Assembly: GCA_023480605.1 (NCBI GenBank)
Contig: JAMCWS010000036.1
Coordinates: 1 to 5,580 of the forward strand
Direction of reading: 5' to 3'
Source of the DNA: a bacterium
Lineage (GTDB): Bacteria; Sumerlaeota; Sumerlaeia; MVZB01
Length of the DNA: 5,580 nt
The notes under the pieces are model-generated. The model worked only from the letters and a program-made list of their open reading frames with translations. It searched no databases and had not been told where the DNA came from. Position numbers and translations under genes: made by a program. Every line of letters begins with the position of its first letter. Position 1 is the first letter of the stretch. Below are positions 1 to 5,472 of the stretch, piece by piece.

Positions 1-1633
1 TCAAGAAGCGCCCCTTGTTGAGCTGATCGACCCAGGTCTTGCCCTTGATGGTCGGGATGGGGTGGCCGGAGTAATGGGGCTCGTTCTGGAAGAACTCGGC
101 GCGGCCATGGTTGGAATAAATTTCGGCCAGTTTCATCACGTTGGGATCGTAGTTATCCCAATCCCAGGGGCGCATGCTCTGGGCGAAATGATGCGGCACG
201 GGGAAACACTCGTAGTTCTTGAGGAATTCCCACAAATCCCAGGGATGCTTTGGCCCGCCGTAATGGATGAAGGGCGCGGTGTCGCCCAAGAAGTAGACGT
301 TCTGGTCGCCCTTGCCATGCGAGCACTCCGTGGCGACCAGCGTGACGAACGCACCCGGCGCGTTATTGCGGTTGGTCGTGGCGATCATCTCCTTCCAGTC
401 GGCCATGTCGTAGGACATCATGTTCGAGCCGTGGTGATCGGTGTTGGCCATGAAATCCATGCCGTAGCGGTAGCGGCCGGTCTTGTAAGACCCGTCATAG
501 CTGGATACGCAATGGGCGGCCGAGCGGGCGTCGGCCGACATCTCGGTGTGGACGTGAAGGTCGCCCCAGTAAAGTCGGAAGGGCGGCTCCTCGGCGCAGA
601 TTTCGATCGGATTGGAGGTCGATTCGAAGCCGGTGGCCTCGTCCTTGGCCGTGATCCAGTAGAAGCCGGGCTTGGTAAAAGTAAGGCTCAAGGTGTGGCA
701 GCCGATGTCCTGCTCCCTGAAGGTGTAGGGGTCGGGCAGTTTCGCCCCGTCGGCGCTGGAAGTGAAGCGCACCGTGCCGCGATAGGAAATGGCCGGGTTG
801 TCGAGCGGATCCAGGGCGGTGATGGTCAGGCGCACCGGCTCCCCGACGACCGCGATGGAGTTGCCGCGCATGACGATGCGGTTGGCCGCGTCGGCCACCT
901 TGGGCACCCAGGGCGACTTGGCGATCTCCTCCTCCCAGCCGTCGGCGTCGGCGTCGGCGTAGGTACGGAACAGCCAGCGGTCGCCCTCCCACCGGCGGGC
1001 ATGCTGGTCGACCTTGACGTCGGTCCAGCGGAAGGTGAGCGTCTGCCCCTTGGCGAGCCCTTCGGGCAGGTGGGCCGAGACCATCCGTTTGTTTTCGTTG
1101 CCGAAATACCTGTTGGGTCCCTTGTGGAACAGGTTGACCATGTTCACGGTCGCCGACGTGGGCCGGTCGCACTCGATGGCAACATAACTCGCCTTGCCGG
1201 GGGCGGTGTATTGGGGCGGGGTGGAGCCGTTGGGGAACCACACGGTCACTTTGCCGCCCGGGGCGATGCCCCCCTCGGGGGCCTCGTACTTGATGACGGC
1301 TTCATCCACGTGCGATCCCGCGATCACGGGCGAGGGACAGTGTGCCGTCGCCGTGCCCAGGCCCTTGCCGGCCGTGTAGAAGGCATACGCCTCCAGGTTG
1401 TTCTTGCCGATGATCTCCTGGGCCTTTTTGAGCGGCAGGGCGCGAAAGTCGATGTTGTCCATGGCCCGCTCCTGTTCGGTGGTCATCGTGCCGCGGCGGC
1501 CGAGCGGACGCGGCTGTTCCCGGGCGTTCTGGGCCAGGGCGATCCGGTAGCCGATTGCTCCCGTCAGGGCCAGGCCGGCGACCAGCAGCAGGGCCGGCCA
1601 GCGGCGCGGTGATGAACGTCCGTCACGATTCAT
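1..1633 (-). CDS. Secreted PHP-domain metallohydrolase, DUF3604/CehA-like, C-terminus cut by window edge
   Basis: The 544 codons visible run off the left edge with no stop. Residues 1-34 look like a signal peptide: RR at 10-11, a hydrophobic stretch at about 13-28, and an ALA|QN cleavage site after A34, so the product is probably exported. Residues about 60-255 are a beta-rich region I do not recognise. Residues about 258-350 resemble a bacterial Ig-like repeat (YRGTVRFTSS at 284, YTF at 303, DxGxHTL at 309-315). The catalytic part starts with WGDLHVHTEMS (356-366), the PHP motif with metal ligands H360 and H362. It continues with TDHHG (398-402), ECSH (436-439), PHHF (480-483) and EIYSNHG (504-510). 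These motifs match DUF3604 or CehA/McbA-type PHP hydrolases, which use bound metals to hydrolyse phosphoester or other ester-like bonds; the substrate here is unknown. The remaining C-terminal ligands lie outside the window. The ATG start is supported by GAGAGGA 7 nt upstream. Confident on fold, not on reaction. Confidence 0.88.
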   Translation of the reverse strand, partial: MNRDGRSSPRRWPALLLVAGLALTGAIGYRIALAQNAREQPRPLGRRGTMTTEQERAMDNIDFRALPLKKAQEIIGKNNLEAYAFYTAGKGLGTATAHCPSPVIAGSHVDEAVIKYEAPEGGIAPGGKVTVWFPNGSTPPQYTAPGKASYVAIECDRPTSATVNMVNLFHKGPNRYFGNENKRMVSAHLPEGLAKGQTLTFRWTDVKVDQHARRWEGDRWLFRTYADADADGWEEEIAKSPWVPKVADAANRIVMRGNSIAVVGEPVRLTITALDPLDNPAISYRGTVRFTSSADGAKLPDPYTFREQDIGCHTLSLTFTKPGFYWITAKDEATGFESTSNPIEICAEEPPFRLYWGDLHVHTEMSADARSAAHCVSSYDGSYKTGRYRYGMDFMANTDHHGSNMMSYDMADWKEMIATTNRNNAPGAFVTLVATECSHGKGDQNVYFLGDTAPFIHYGGPKHPWDLWEFLKNYECFPVPHHFAQSMRPWDWDNYDPNVMKLAEIYSNHGRAEFFQNEPHYSGHPIPTIKGKTWVDQLNKGRFL

Positions 1634-1640
1634 GATGTTA

Positions 1641-1647
1641 TCCTCTC
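1641..1647 (-). promoter_or_regulatory. Ribosome binding site of the PHP hydrolase gene
   Basis: GAGAGGA on the minus strand lies 7 nt before the ATG at 1633-1631. It fixes the start immediately before the signal peptide. Confidence 0.65.
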
Positions 1648-1670
1648 GTTGTCGAGATCCAATGATGGCT

Positions 1671-1708
1671 TATTCGAAGCATAGTTGCCATCGACGGGTG
1701 CTTCAATA
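1671..1708. repeat. Imperfect inverted repeat overlapping the candidate promoter
   Basis: TATTCGAAGCA (1671-1681) and TGCTTCAATA (1699-1708) on the plus strand are reverse complements over 10 positions, apart from one extra C in the left arm. The 17-nt loop is the promoter spacer almost exactly. The -10 and -35 boxes fall in the arms. This could be an operator for a dimeric regulator or a hairpin; the sequence cannot tell which. Confidence 0.45.
1678..1706 (-). promoter_or_regulatory. Candidate sigma70-like promoter for the PHP hydrolase gene
   Basis: On the minus strand, TTGAAG (1706-1701, 4/6 match to TTGACA) and TATGCT (1683-1678, 4/6 match to TATAAT) are separated by exactly 17 nt. They lie in the only AT-richer stretch of the 138-nt gap between oxidoreductase B and the PHP gene, about 45 nt before the start codon. 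An imperfect inverted repeat overlaps both boxes. This suggests the PHP gene can be transcribed separately from the upstream genes. Box matches are modest and the promoter is inferred only from sequence. Confidence 0.4.
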
Positions 1709-1752
1709 AAAGATAACGTCGGCGGCGGGCGATCCTGACGCCGCGAGGACGG

Positions 1753-1765
1753 CCGGCTTCGCCGG
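1753..1765 (-). terminator. Short GC hairpin after oxidoreductase B, possible weak terminator
   Basis: CCGGC-TTC-GCCGG (plus-strand view) forms a 5-bp stem with a 3-nt loop, 6 nt downstream of the TAG stop of oxidoreductase B. No U-tract follows on the minus strand, so it does not meet the rule for an intrinsic terminator. It may only stabilise the 3' end or be chance in GC-rich DNA. Confidence 0.2.
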
Positions 1766-1771
1766 GAGCGA

Positions 1772-2776
1772 CTACTTCAGGTAAACGATCTTCTCGTTTT
1801 CGAGTGATTCGATCGCCGCGGCGAGCACTTTTTGGGCCGCCAGGCCGTCGGCCGCCTTGCCGTCGATCTGGTCGGGCGCGGTCCCCTCGAGCACCTGTTC
1901 GACGAACCGGCGCAGGCGGTTGCGGAAGGTGTCGGTGAATTCGGTCATGCCGCCGAAGATCGGGTTGGTATAGACCAGCTTCGTTGAATCGCCCGCCGGA
2001 AAGAGCGTCGCCTCGCGATACATGTCGTCGACGATGAACCGCCCGCCCGTGCCGGCCACCTCGGCGCGCTCCATCGGGTGGCCGCGCTCGATGTCATAAC
2101 TGGCGGTCAGGTGGCCGAGGGCGCCGCATTTGAAGCGCATGTTGAACTGGGCGGTCGACCAGATTTTGCGGCCGGGCGCCTTGAGCGCGAAGCACTGGAC
2201 GGCTTCGACGTCGCCGCAGTAGTAGCGCATGATGTCGACGCTGTGGGGATTGAGCGCCTTGATCTGAAAGTAGGGAGACGTTTCGCGCGGATTCTTGATC
2301 CACATGGCCATGTTCATAAAGAGCAGGTGGCCCAAGCGCCCTTCATCGAGCCATTTCTTGGCCAGGCGGGCCGCCGGCGTGAACCGGTGGTTGAGGTCGA
2401 TGCCGTAGCACAGGCCCTTCTGGCGCGCCAGCGCGACCATGCGCTCGGCTTCGTCGATCTGGTTGCTGATGGGCTTTTCGCCCAGCACGTGGCAGCCGGC
2501 TTCGAGCGCCTGCATCGTCGGCTCGTAGTGTTCGCTGCCATACTCATAACCGCCCGTGCAGACGCTCACCATGTCGGGCCGCGCCCGCTCCAGCATCGTG
2601 GGCACGTCATAATAAGCGGTGGTGGCCCATTTGGCGGCGGCCATGTCGGCGCGTTCCTGGATGATGTCGCAGACGCCGATCAGCTCGGCCTTGGGGGCCA
2701 GCTCCCGGTAAATCATCGCGTGGCGGTTGCCGATGGGGCCGCAGCCGATCACGCAAACGGTCAGTTTGTCGCTCAC
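1772..2776 (-). CDS. Gfo/Idh/MocA-family NAD(P)-dependent oxidoreductase (B)
   Basis: This 334-residue protein has the usual length and layout of the family: an N-terminal Rossmann domain and a C-terminal alpha/beta substrate domain. The dinucleotide motif is GCGPIG (11-16), with D37 at the end of the second strand, which usually favours NAD over NADP. The EKP motif is intact at 100-102, with K101 the likely catalytic lysine. NPHSVD at 176-181 gives the His/Asp pair H178 and D181. Such enzymes oxidise or reduce sugars, sugar derivatives or inositols in the cytoplasm; substrate cannot be read from sequence. No signal peptide is present. The start codon is GTG: no in-frame ATG precedes it, and an AAGGATGGA ribosome binding site ends 6 nt upstream. 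It lies 101 nt after the sulfatase-fold gene on the same strand, so the two are probably expressed together. Family assignment is firm; reaction is not. Confidence 0.93.
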   Translation of the reverse strand: MSDKLTVCVIGCGPIGNRHAMIYRELAPKAELIGVCDIIQERADMAAAKWATTAYYDVPTMLERARPDMVSVCTGGYEYGSEHYEPTMQALEAGCHVLGEKPISNQIDEAERMVALARQKGLCYGIDLNHRFTPAARLAKKWLDEGRLGHLLFMNMAMWIKNPRETSPYFQIKALNPHSVDIMRYYCGDVEAVQCFALKAPGRKIWSTAQFNMRFKCGALGHLTASYDIERGHPMERAEVAGTGGRFIVDDMYREATLFPAGDSTKLVYTNPIFGGMTEFTDTFRNRLRRFVEQVLEGTAPDQIDGKAADGLAAQKVLAAAIESLENEKIVYLK

Positions 2777-2782
2777 GGGAAA

Positions 2783-2791
2783 TCCATCCTT
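2783..2791 (-). promoter_or_regulatory. Ribosome binding site deciding the GTG start of oxidoreductase B
   Basis: AAGGATGGA on the minus strand ends 6 nt before GTG (2776-2774). Its AAGG part belongs to the 3' arm of a small inverted repeat (2788-2800), so access could depend on RNA folding. An ATG inside the site reads out of frame into TGA after four codons and is not the start. Confidence 0.5.
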
Positions 2792-2800
2792 GTGACAAGG
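2788..2800. repeat. Perfect inverted repeat containing part of a ribosome binding site
   Basis: CCTTGT-G-ACAAGG on the plus strand is a 13-nt perfect inverted repeat. As minus-strand RNA it could form a 5-bp stem with a 3-nt loop just before oxidoreductase B, pairing the AAGG of its ribosome binding site. Confidence 0.45.
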
Positions 2801-2816
2801 GGCGGGAACCCCGCCC
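2800..2816. repeat. GC-rich perfect hairpin, 7-bp stem
   Basis: GGGCGGG-AAC-CCCGCCC is a perfect 7-bp stem with a 3-nt loop in the gap between the sulfatase-fold gene and oxidoreductase B. There is no U-tract on either side, so it is not a standard terminator. It adjoins a second hairpin at 2817-2844. Confidence 0.55.
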
Positions 2817-2844
2817 GGCGCGGATTGTACGGTCGGTCCGCGCC
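2817..2844. repeat. GC-rich perfect hairpin, 8-bp stem with 12-nt loop
   Basis: GGCGCGGA (2817-2824) and TCCGCGCC (2837-2844) are exact reverse complements around a 12-nt loop. It lies 33 nt downstream of the sulfatase-fold stop codon and directly abuts the hairpin at 2800-2816. It may protect or separate the mRNA between two genes, or be an attenuator. Confidence 0.5.
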
Positions 2845-2877
2845 GGACGGGGCGCAGGGATTGGTTACGAACTCAAC

Positions 2878-4284
2878 TCATTTGGCCTGCAACTTCTGGG
2901 CGGCCTTGGGGTCGCCGATGTGCAAGGTGTCGTAGGCCTGCTGGCTGGTCTTGAAGGGGCCGACGCCGGCGTGGCCGTGCCAGTCGCCCTGAGTGAGCAT
3001 TGGGTTGGTGATGCCCATTTCTTTCTCGCGGCGGGCGATGAATGCTTCCATCTCGCTGCGCAACGCCTTGACGATCTCGGGTTTTTGTTCCGCCAGGTTG
3101 TTGTTTTCGTCGGGGTCTTCGACCAGGTTGTAAAGCTCGACGGGGGGCTTGAAGTGGAAGTCGGGCTCGAGGGCCACCATCAATTTCCACTCCGGGGTTC
3201 GCCAGCCGTGCTTGCGCATCCACGTGCATTCGGTGATATAGAACGACGACTCGTGGCTGGGAACCTCGCCATACATCATCGGCAGCAGCGAGCGGCCGTC
3301 GAAATTATCCTTGGCCCTGACGCCGATCAGATCGAGCAACGTTGGCACCAGGTCCTTGTGCTGGATGTACCCGGGCACACGCAGGCCCATGGGCACCTTC
3401 TTGGGGTAGCGGATGATGAGCGGCACGCGCAACGTCACGTCGTAGAGGCCGTGGTGGTCGAACCAGCACTCGTGGTCGTAGAGCGTTTCGCCGTGATCGG
3501 CGTTAATGACGACGATCGTCTGGTCAAGAATTCCAAGCGCCTCCAGTTCGGTGAAGATCGCCTGGATGCAGGCGTCCATGTAGGCGATGGCGCCGTCGTA
3601 TTGGGCGATGATGTATTCCTTGTCGGTGATGCCGGCCGGCATCCACTGGGCGAAGTAATCACGGAAGGGCTTGAAATCCATGACCGGCTTCATCGACTTG
3701 TTTTTCGGGTCGCACTCGTTGCCGTGGTAGAACATCCGCTCAAAGGGGGTTGGAGGCAGGTATGGCGAGTGCGGGTCCATGTGGCGCAGCAGGACGAAAA
3801 AGGGCTTGTCGCCCTTGGCCAGGCGTTGCAATTCAGGAATGGCGACGTCGTTGAGACCCTGGGCCTTGGCCAGGCGGCCTTCGGACTTGTCGCCCCAGGC
3901 CTTGTAGTCGAGGTACTTGTCGAAGCCGCGGCTGGCCGGATTGCCGGTGAAGCCGACGCAGGAAGTATCGTACCCGGCGCGGCGCAGGATCTCGGGCAGG
4001 GTGCGGATCTTGTCGGTCAGCCCGCCCTTGTGGCGCAGCGCCACCACCTCGGTGCCGAAGCAGTCGCGGCCGGTCAGCATCGTGGCGTAGCCCGACGTGG
4101 TCGGGATGTGGGGCGAGAAGTTGTTCTCGAACAGCGTTCCCTCTTCGGCGAATTCGTCGATGTGGGGGGTCGTCTGGCGGAAATAGCCGTAGCAGCTCAT
4201 GTGGGTCGCCAGCAGCGAATCGATGCCGATCAGGAGGATGTTCGGCTTGCGCTCGGCGGCCGTGGTCGCGGTTTTCTTGGCCAT
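2878..4284 (-). CDS. Sulfatase-fold (alkaline phosphatase superfamily) hydrolase with Thr at the formylglycine position
   Basis: This 468-residue protein has the full sulfatase (PF00884-type) fold. Features seen in order: strand PNILLIGIDSLL (14-25) with metal ligand D22, CYGY and TTPHID (31-43), the active-site loop PTTSGYATMLTGRD (61-74), HMDPHSPY (168-175) with H168 and H172, ADHGE (262-266) with D263 and H264, and the C-terminal ELYNL..DP.E..NLA segment typical of sulfatases. Aligning on LTGR puts Thr62 where sulfatases have the Cys/Ser of C/S-x-P-S-R; Pro and Arg of that motif are also absent. The second Asp of the usual N-terminal DD pair is Ser23. So formylglycine chemistry is unlikely; a Thr-nucleophile phospho- or phosphonoesterase is an alternative, as in other superfamily members. 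No signal peptide is seen, suggesting a cytoplasmic enzyme. The chosen ATG follows GAAAGGAA by 6 nt; the frame stays open 18 codons upstream to a TTG, but those residues look like leader. Likely co-expressed with its two oxidoreductase neighbours. Confidence 0.9.
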   Translation of the reverse strand: MAKKTATTAAERKPNILLIGIDSLLATHMSCYGYFRQTTPHIDEFAEEGTLFENNFSPHIPTTSGYATMLTGRDCFGTEVVALRHKGGLTDKIRTLPEILRRAGYDTSCVGFTGNPASRGFDKYLDYKAWGDKSEGRLAKAQGLNDVAIPELQRLAKGDKPFFVLLRHMDPHSPYLPPTPFERMFYHGNECDPKNKSMKPVMDFKPFRDYFAQWMPAGITDKEYIIAQYDGAIAYMDACIQAIFTELEALGILDQTIVVINADHGETLYDHECWFDHHGLYDVTLRVPLIIRYPKKVPMGLRVPGYIQHKDLVPTLLDLIGVRAKDNFDGRSLLPMMYGEVPSHESSFYITECTWMRKHGWRTPEWKLMVALEPDFHFKPPVELYNLVEDPDENNNLAEQKPEIVKALRSEMEAFIARREKEMGITNPMLTQGDWHGHAGVGPFKTSQQAYDTLHIGDPKAAQKLQAK

Positions 4285-4290
4285 GGGTTG

Positions 4291-4298
4291 TTCCTTTC
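4291..4298 (-). promoter_or_regulatory. Strong ribosome binding site deciding the start of the sulfatase-fold gene
   Basis: GAAAGGAA on the minus strand ends 6 nt before the ATG at 4284-4282. It supports this start over the TTG in frame at 4338. The same 8-mer with the same spacing precedes oxidoreductase A. Confidence 0.75.
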
Positions 4299-4308
4299 GG
4301 TCATTGCC

Positions 4309-4338
4309 CTTATAAAGTGAAGAAGGGGGAATATCCAA
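4309..4338 (-). promoter_or_regulatory. Weak candidate promoter for the sulfatase-fold gene
   Basis: On the minus strand TATAAG (4314-4309, 5/6 match to TATAAT) lies 18 nt after TTGGAT (4338-4333, 3/6 match to TTGACA). It sits in an AT-richer patch 25 nt before the start codon. If real, transcription would begin near 4302, ruling out the upstream TTG start. The -35 box is poor, so this is tentative. Confidence 0.3.
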
Positions 4339-4343
4339 CGGCG

Positions 4344-4358
4344 GCCGACGCGGTCGGC
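4344..4358. repeat. Perfect GC hairpin between oxidoreductase A and the sulfatase-fold gene
   Basis: GCCGAC-GCG-GTCGGC is a perfect 6-bp stem with a 3-nt loop, 40 nt past the stop of oxidoreductase A. A second, weaker repeat (CGGCC at 4378-4382 and GGCCG at 4390-4394) lies nearer the stop. Neither is followed by a U-tract. They may stabilise the RNA 3' end; chance is possible in DNA this GC-rich. Confidence 0.35.
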
Positions 4359-4398
4359 GTCGTCCGCCCGGGTTGTTCGGCCGGTTGATGGCCGGATG

Positions 4399-5454
4399 TC
4401 ACAGTTCGTCGAGCTTGACGCGGCGGCCCTCCTTGGAGGAGACATAGCAGGCCAGCACCATCCGCAGCGACTCGCGCCCCTCGCGGGCCGTGGCGATCGG
4501 CGGCCGGCGGCCATGGAAGAACTCGGAGAGCGGCCCGGCCAGGCCTTGGATACGCTCGCCGTGACCGGCGGGCGAGGGGATGCCGCTGGGGATCCATTGG
4601 CCTTTGTCCATCAGGAACCATTTCAAGCCTTCGGCTCCCTCGGGGCGCGGCACGCCCGGATTGCAGCTGATCGCGTCGCCGTAATTCTGGATCACGGTCC
4701 CCTTTTCGCAGACGATCTCCGTCGTGTTCTCGTGCGCCGGGCAGACGAACGAACAGACCACCTCGGCCAGCATGCCGTTCGGGTAACGGAAAATGGCGAT
4801 ACCGTTGTCGTTGGGAATTTTCGGGTTGAGCAGGCTGGCCAGTTCGGCCGTCACCGTCTCGGGTTTGCCCAGCAGCCAGTGGATGAAGTCGATCGGGTGC
4901 GAGGAGTCGTCGGCCCAGATGTCGCGGTTCATCTTGGGATCGACGTGCCAGGTCTTCTCGAAAGTTCCCATGCGGTGGGTGGCCAGGCCGTGGCGCCGGC
5001 GGACCATGAAGACCTTGCCCAGGCCGCCTTCGGCCAGCAGTTCCTTCATCCGGACGTTTTGCGGATCGACGCGCATCTGCCAGGCGATCGTGAAGGGCAC
5101 TTTGGCCTTTTCGACGGCGGCGATCATGCGGTCGGCCTCCTCCAGCGTCAGCGCCATGGGCTTCTGCACGACGATGGCCTTCTCCGCCGCCGCCGCCTTT
5201 TCGGTCAGTTCGCAGTGGTAGGCCGTCTCACTCGCGATGACGACCCCCTTGATGTCGTTGCGGGCGAGCAACGCCTCGGCCGTCGCGGCCGGTTCGATCT
5301 GGTTGGGTTCGCATGCCGTCTTGAGCCGGGCCGCGTCGTGATCCCAGCCGGCCTTGACGGCAATGCCCATCTCGGGGTGCTGGCGCCAGCGGTTGATGTA
5401 GCCGGCGACGTGTCCGTGCGCAAAGCCCAGAATGCCGATGCCGATCGTGTCCAT
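4399..5454 (-). CDS. Gfo/Idh/MocA-family NAD(P)-dependent oxidoreductase (A)
   Basis: This 351-residue protein has the family's size and two-domain plan, but is only distantly like oxidoreductase B. The Rossmann start is GILGFAHGHVAGY (7-19): GFAHGH stands where the GxGxxG motif normally is, a variant I associate with one subgroup of the family. The EKP motif reads QKP (97-99), keeping catalytic K98. DDSSHPIDFIHWLLG (182-196) supplies the active-site pair H186 and D189. The C-terminus (REGRESLRMVLACY, then EGRRVKL) is the usual family ending. It should act in the cytoplasm on a sugar, polyol or sugar acid, which I cannot name. ATG follows GAAAGGAA by 6 nt. The gene is first of the complete cluster and lies 114 nt upstream of the sulfatase-fold gene, so a shared pathway is plausible. 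Certain of the family, not of direction or substrate. Confidence 0.93.
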   Translation of the reverse strand: MDTIGIGILGFAHGHVAGYINRWRQHPEMGIAVKAGWDHDAARLKTACEPNQIEPAATAEALLARNDIKGVVIASETAYHCELTEKAAAAEKAIVVQKPMALTLEEADRMIAAVEKAKVPFTIAWQMRVDPQNVRMKELLAEGGLGKVFMVRRRHGLATHRMGTFEKTWHVDPKMNRDIWADDSSHPIDFIHWLLGKPETVTAELASLLNPKIPNDNGIAIFRYPNGMLAEVVCSFVCPAHENTTEIVCEKGTVIQNYGDAISCNPGVPRPEGAEGLKWFLMDKGQWIPSGIPSPAGHGERIQGLAGPLSEFFHGRRPPIATAREGRESLRMVLACYVSSKEGRRVKLDEL

Positions 5455-5460
5455 GATAGA

Positions 5461-5468
5461 TTCCTTTC
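5461..5468 (-). promoter_or_regulatory. Strong ribosome binding site of oxidoreductase A
   Basis: GAAAGGAA on the minus strand ends 6 nt before the ATG at 5454-5452. It falls only a few bases past the possible stop of the preceding frame (5475-5473), the spacing expected inside an operon. Confidence 0.7.
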
Positions 5469-5472
5469 AGAT

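Noticed and set aside
495..1241. Minus-strand open frame of 248 codons within the PHP gene
   Set aside because: It is a shifted frame of the same gene: Arg/Pro/Gly-rich, with no domain or ribosome binding site.
62..1612. Long plus-strand open frame of 516 codons opposite the PHP gene
   Set aside because: Its peptide is rich in repeated Gly, Val, Arg, His and Asp with no recognisable domain. The minus frame here has a signal peptide and PHP motifs. Long antisense frames are expected opposite GC-rich genes.
1753..1765. Firm intrinsic terminator after oxidoreductase B
   Set aside because: The stem is only 5 bp and no T-run follows on the minus strand, so it is listed only as a weak possibility.
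2078..2935. Plus-strand open frame of 285 codons opposite oxidoreductase B
   Set aside because: It is an antisense shadow with biased composition, and it extends over an intergenic hairpin region and the end of the sulfatase-fold gene.
2920..4320. Plus-strand open frame of 466 codons opposite the sulfatase-fold gene
   Set aside because: The minus frame carries all sulfatase-fold motifs. The plus product is Val/Gly/His-rich without any family feature.
4285..4338. Upstream TTG start adding 18 residues to the sulfatase-fold protein
   Set aside because: No ribosome binding site stands before it, the added residues translate the Shine-Dalgarno region itself, and GAAAGGAA with 6-nt spacing points to the ATG at 4284.
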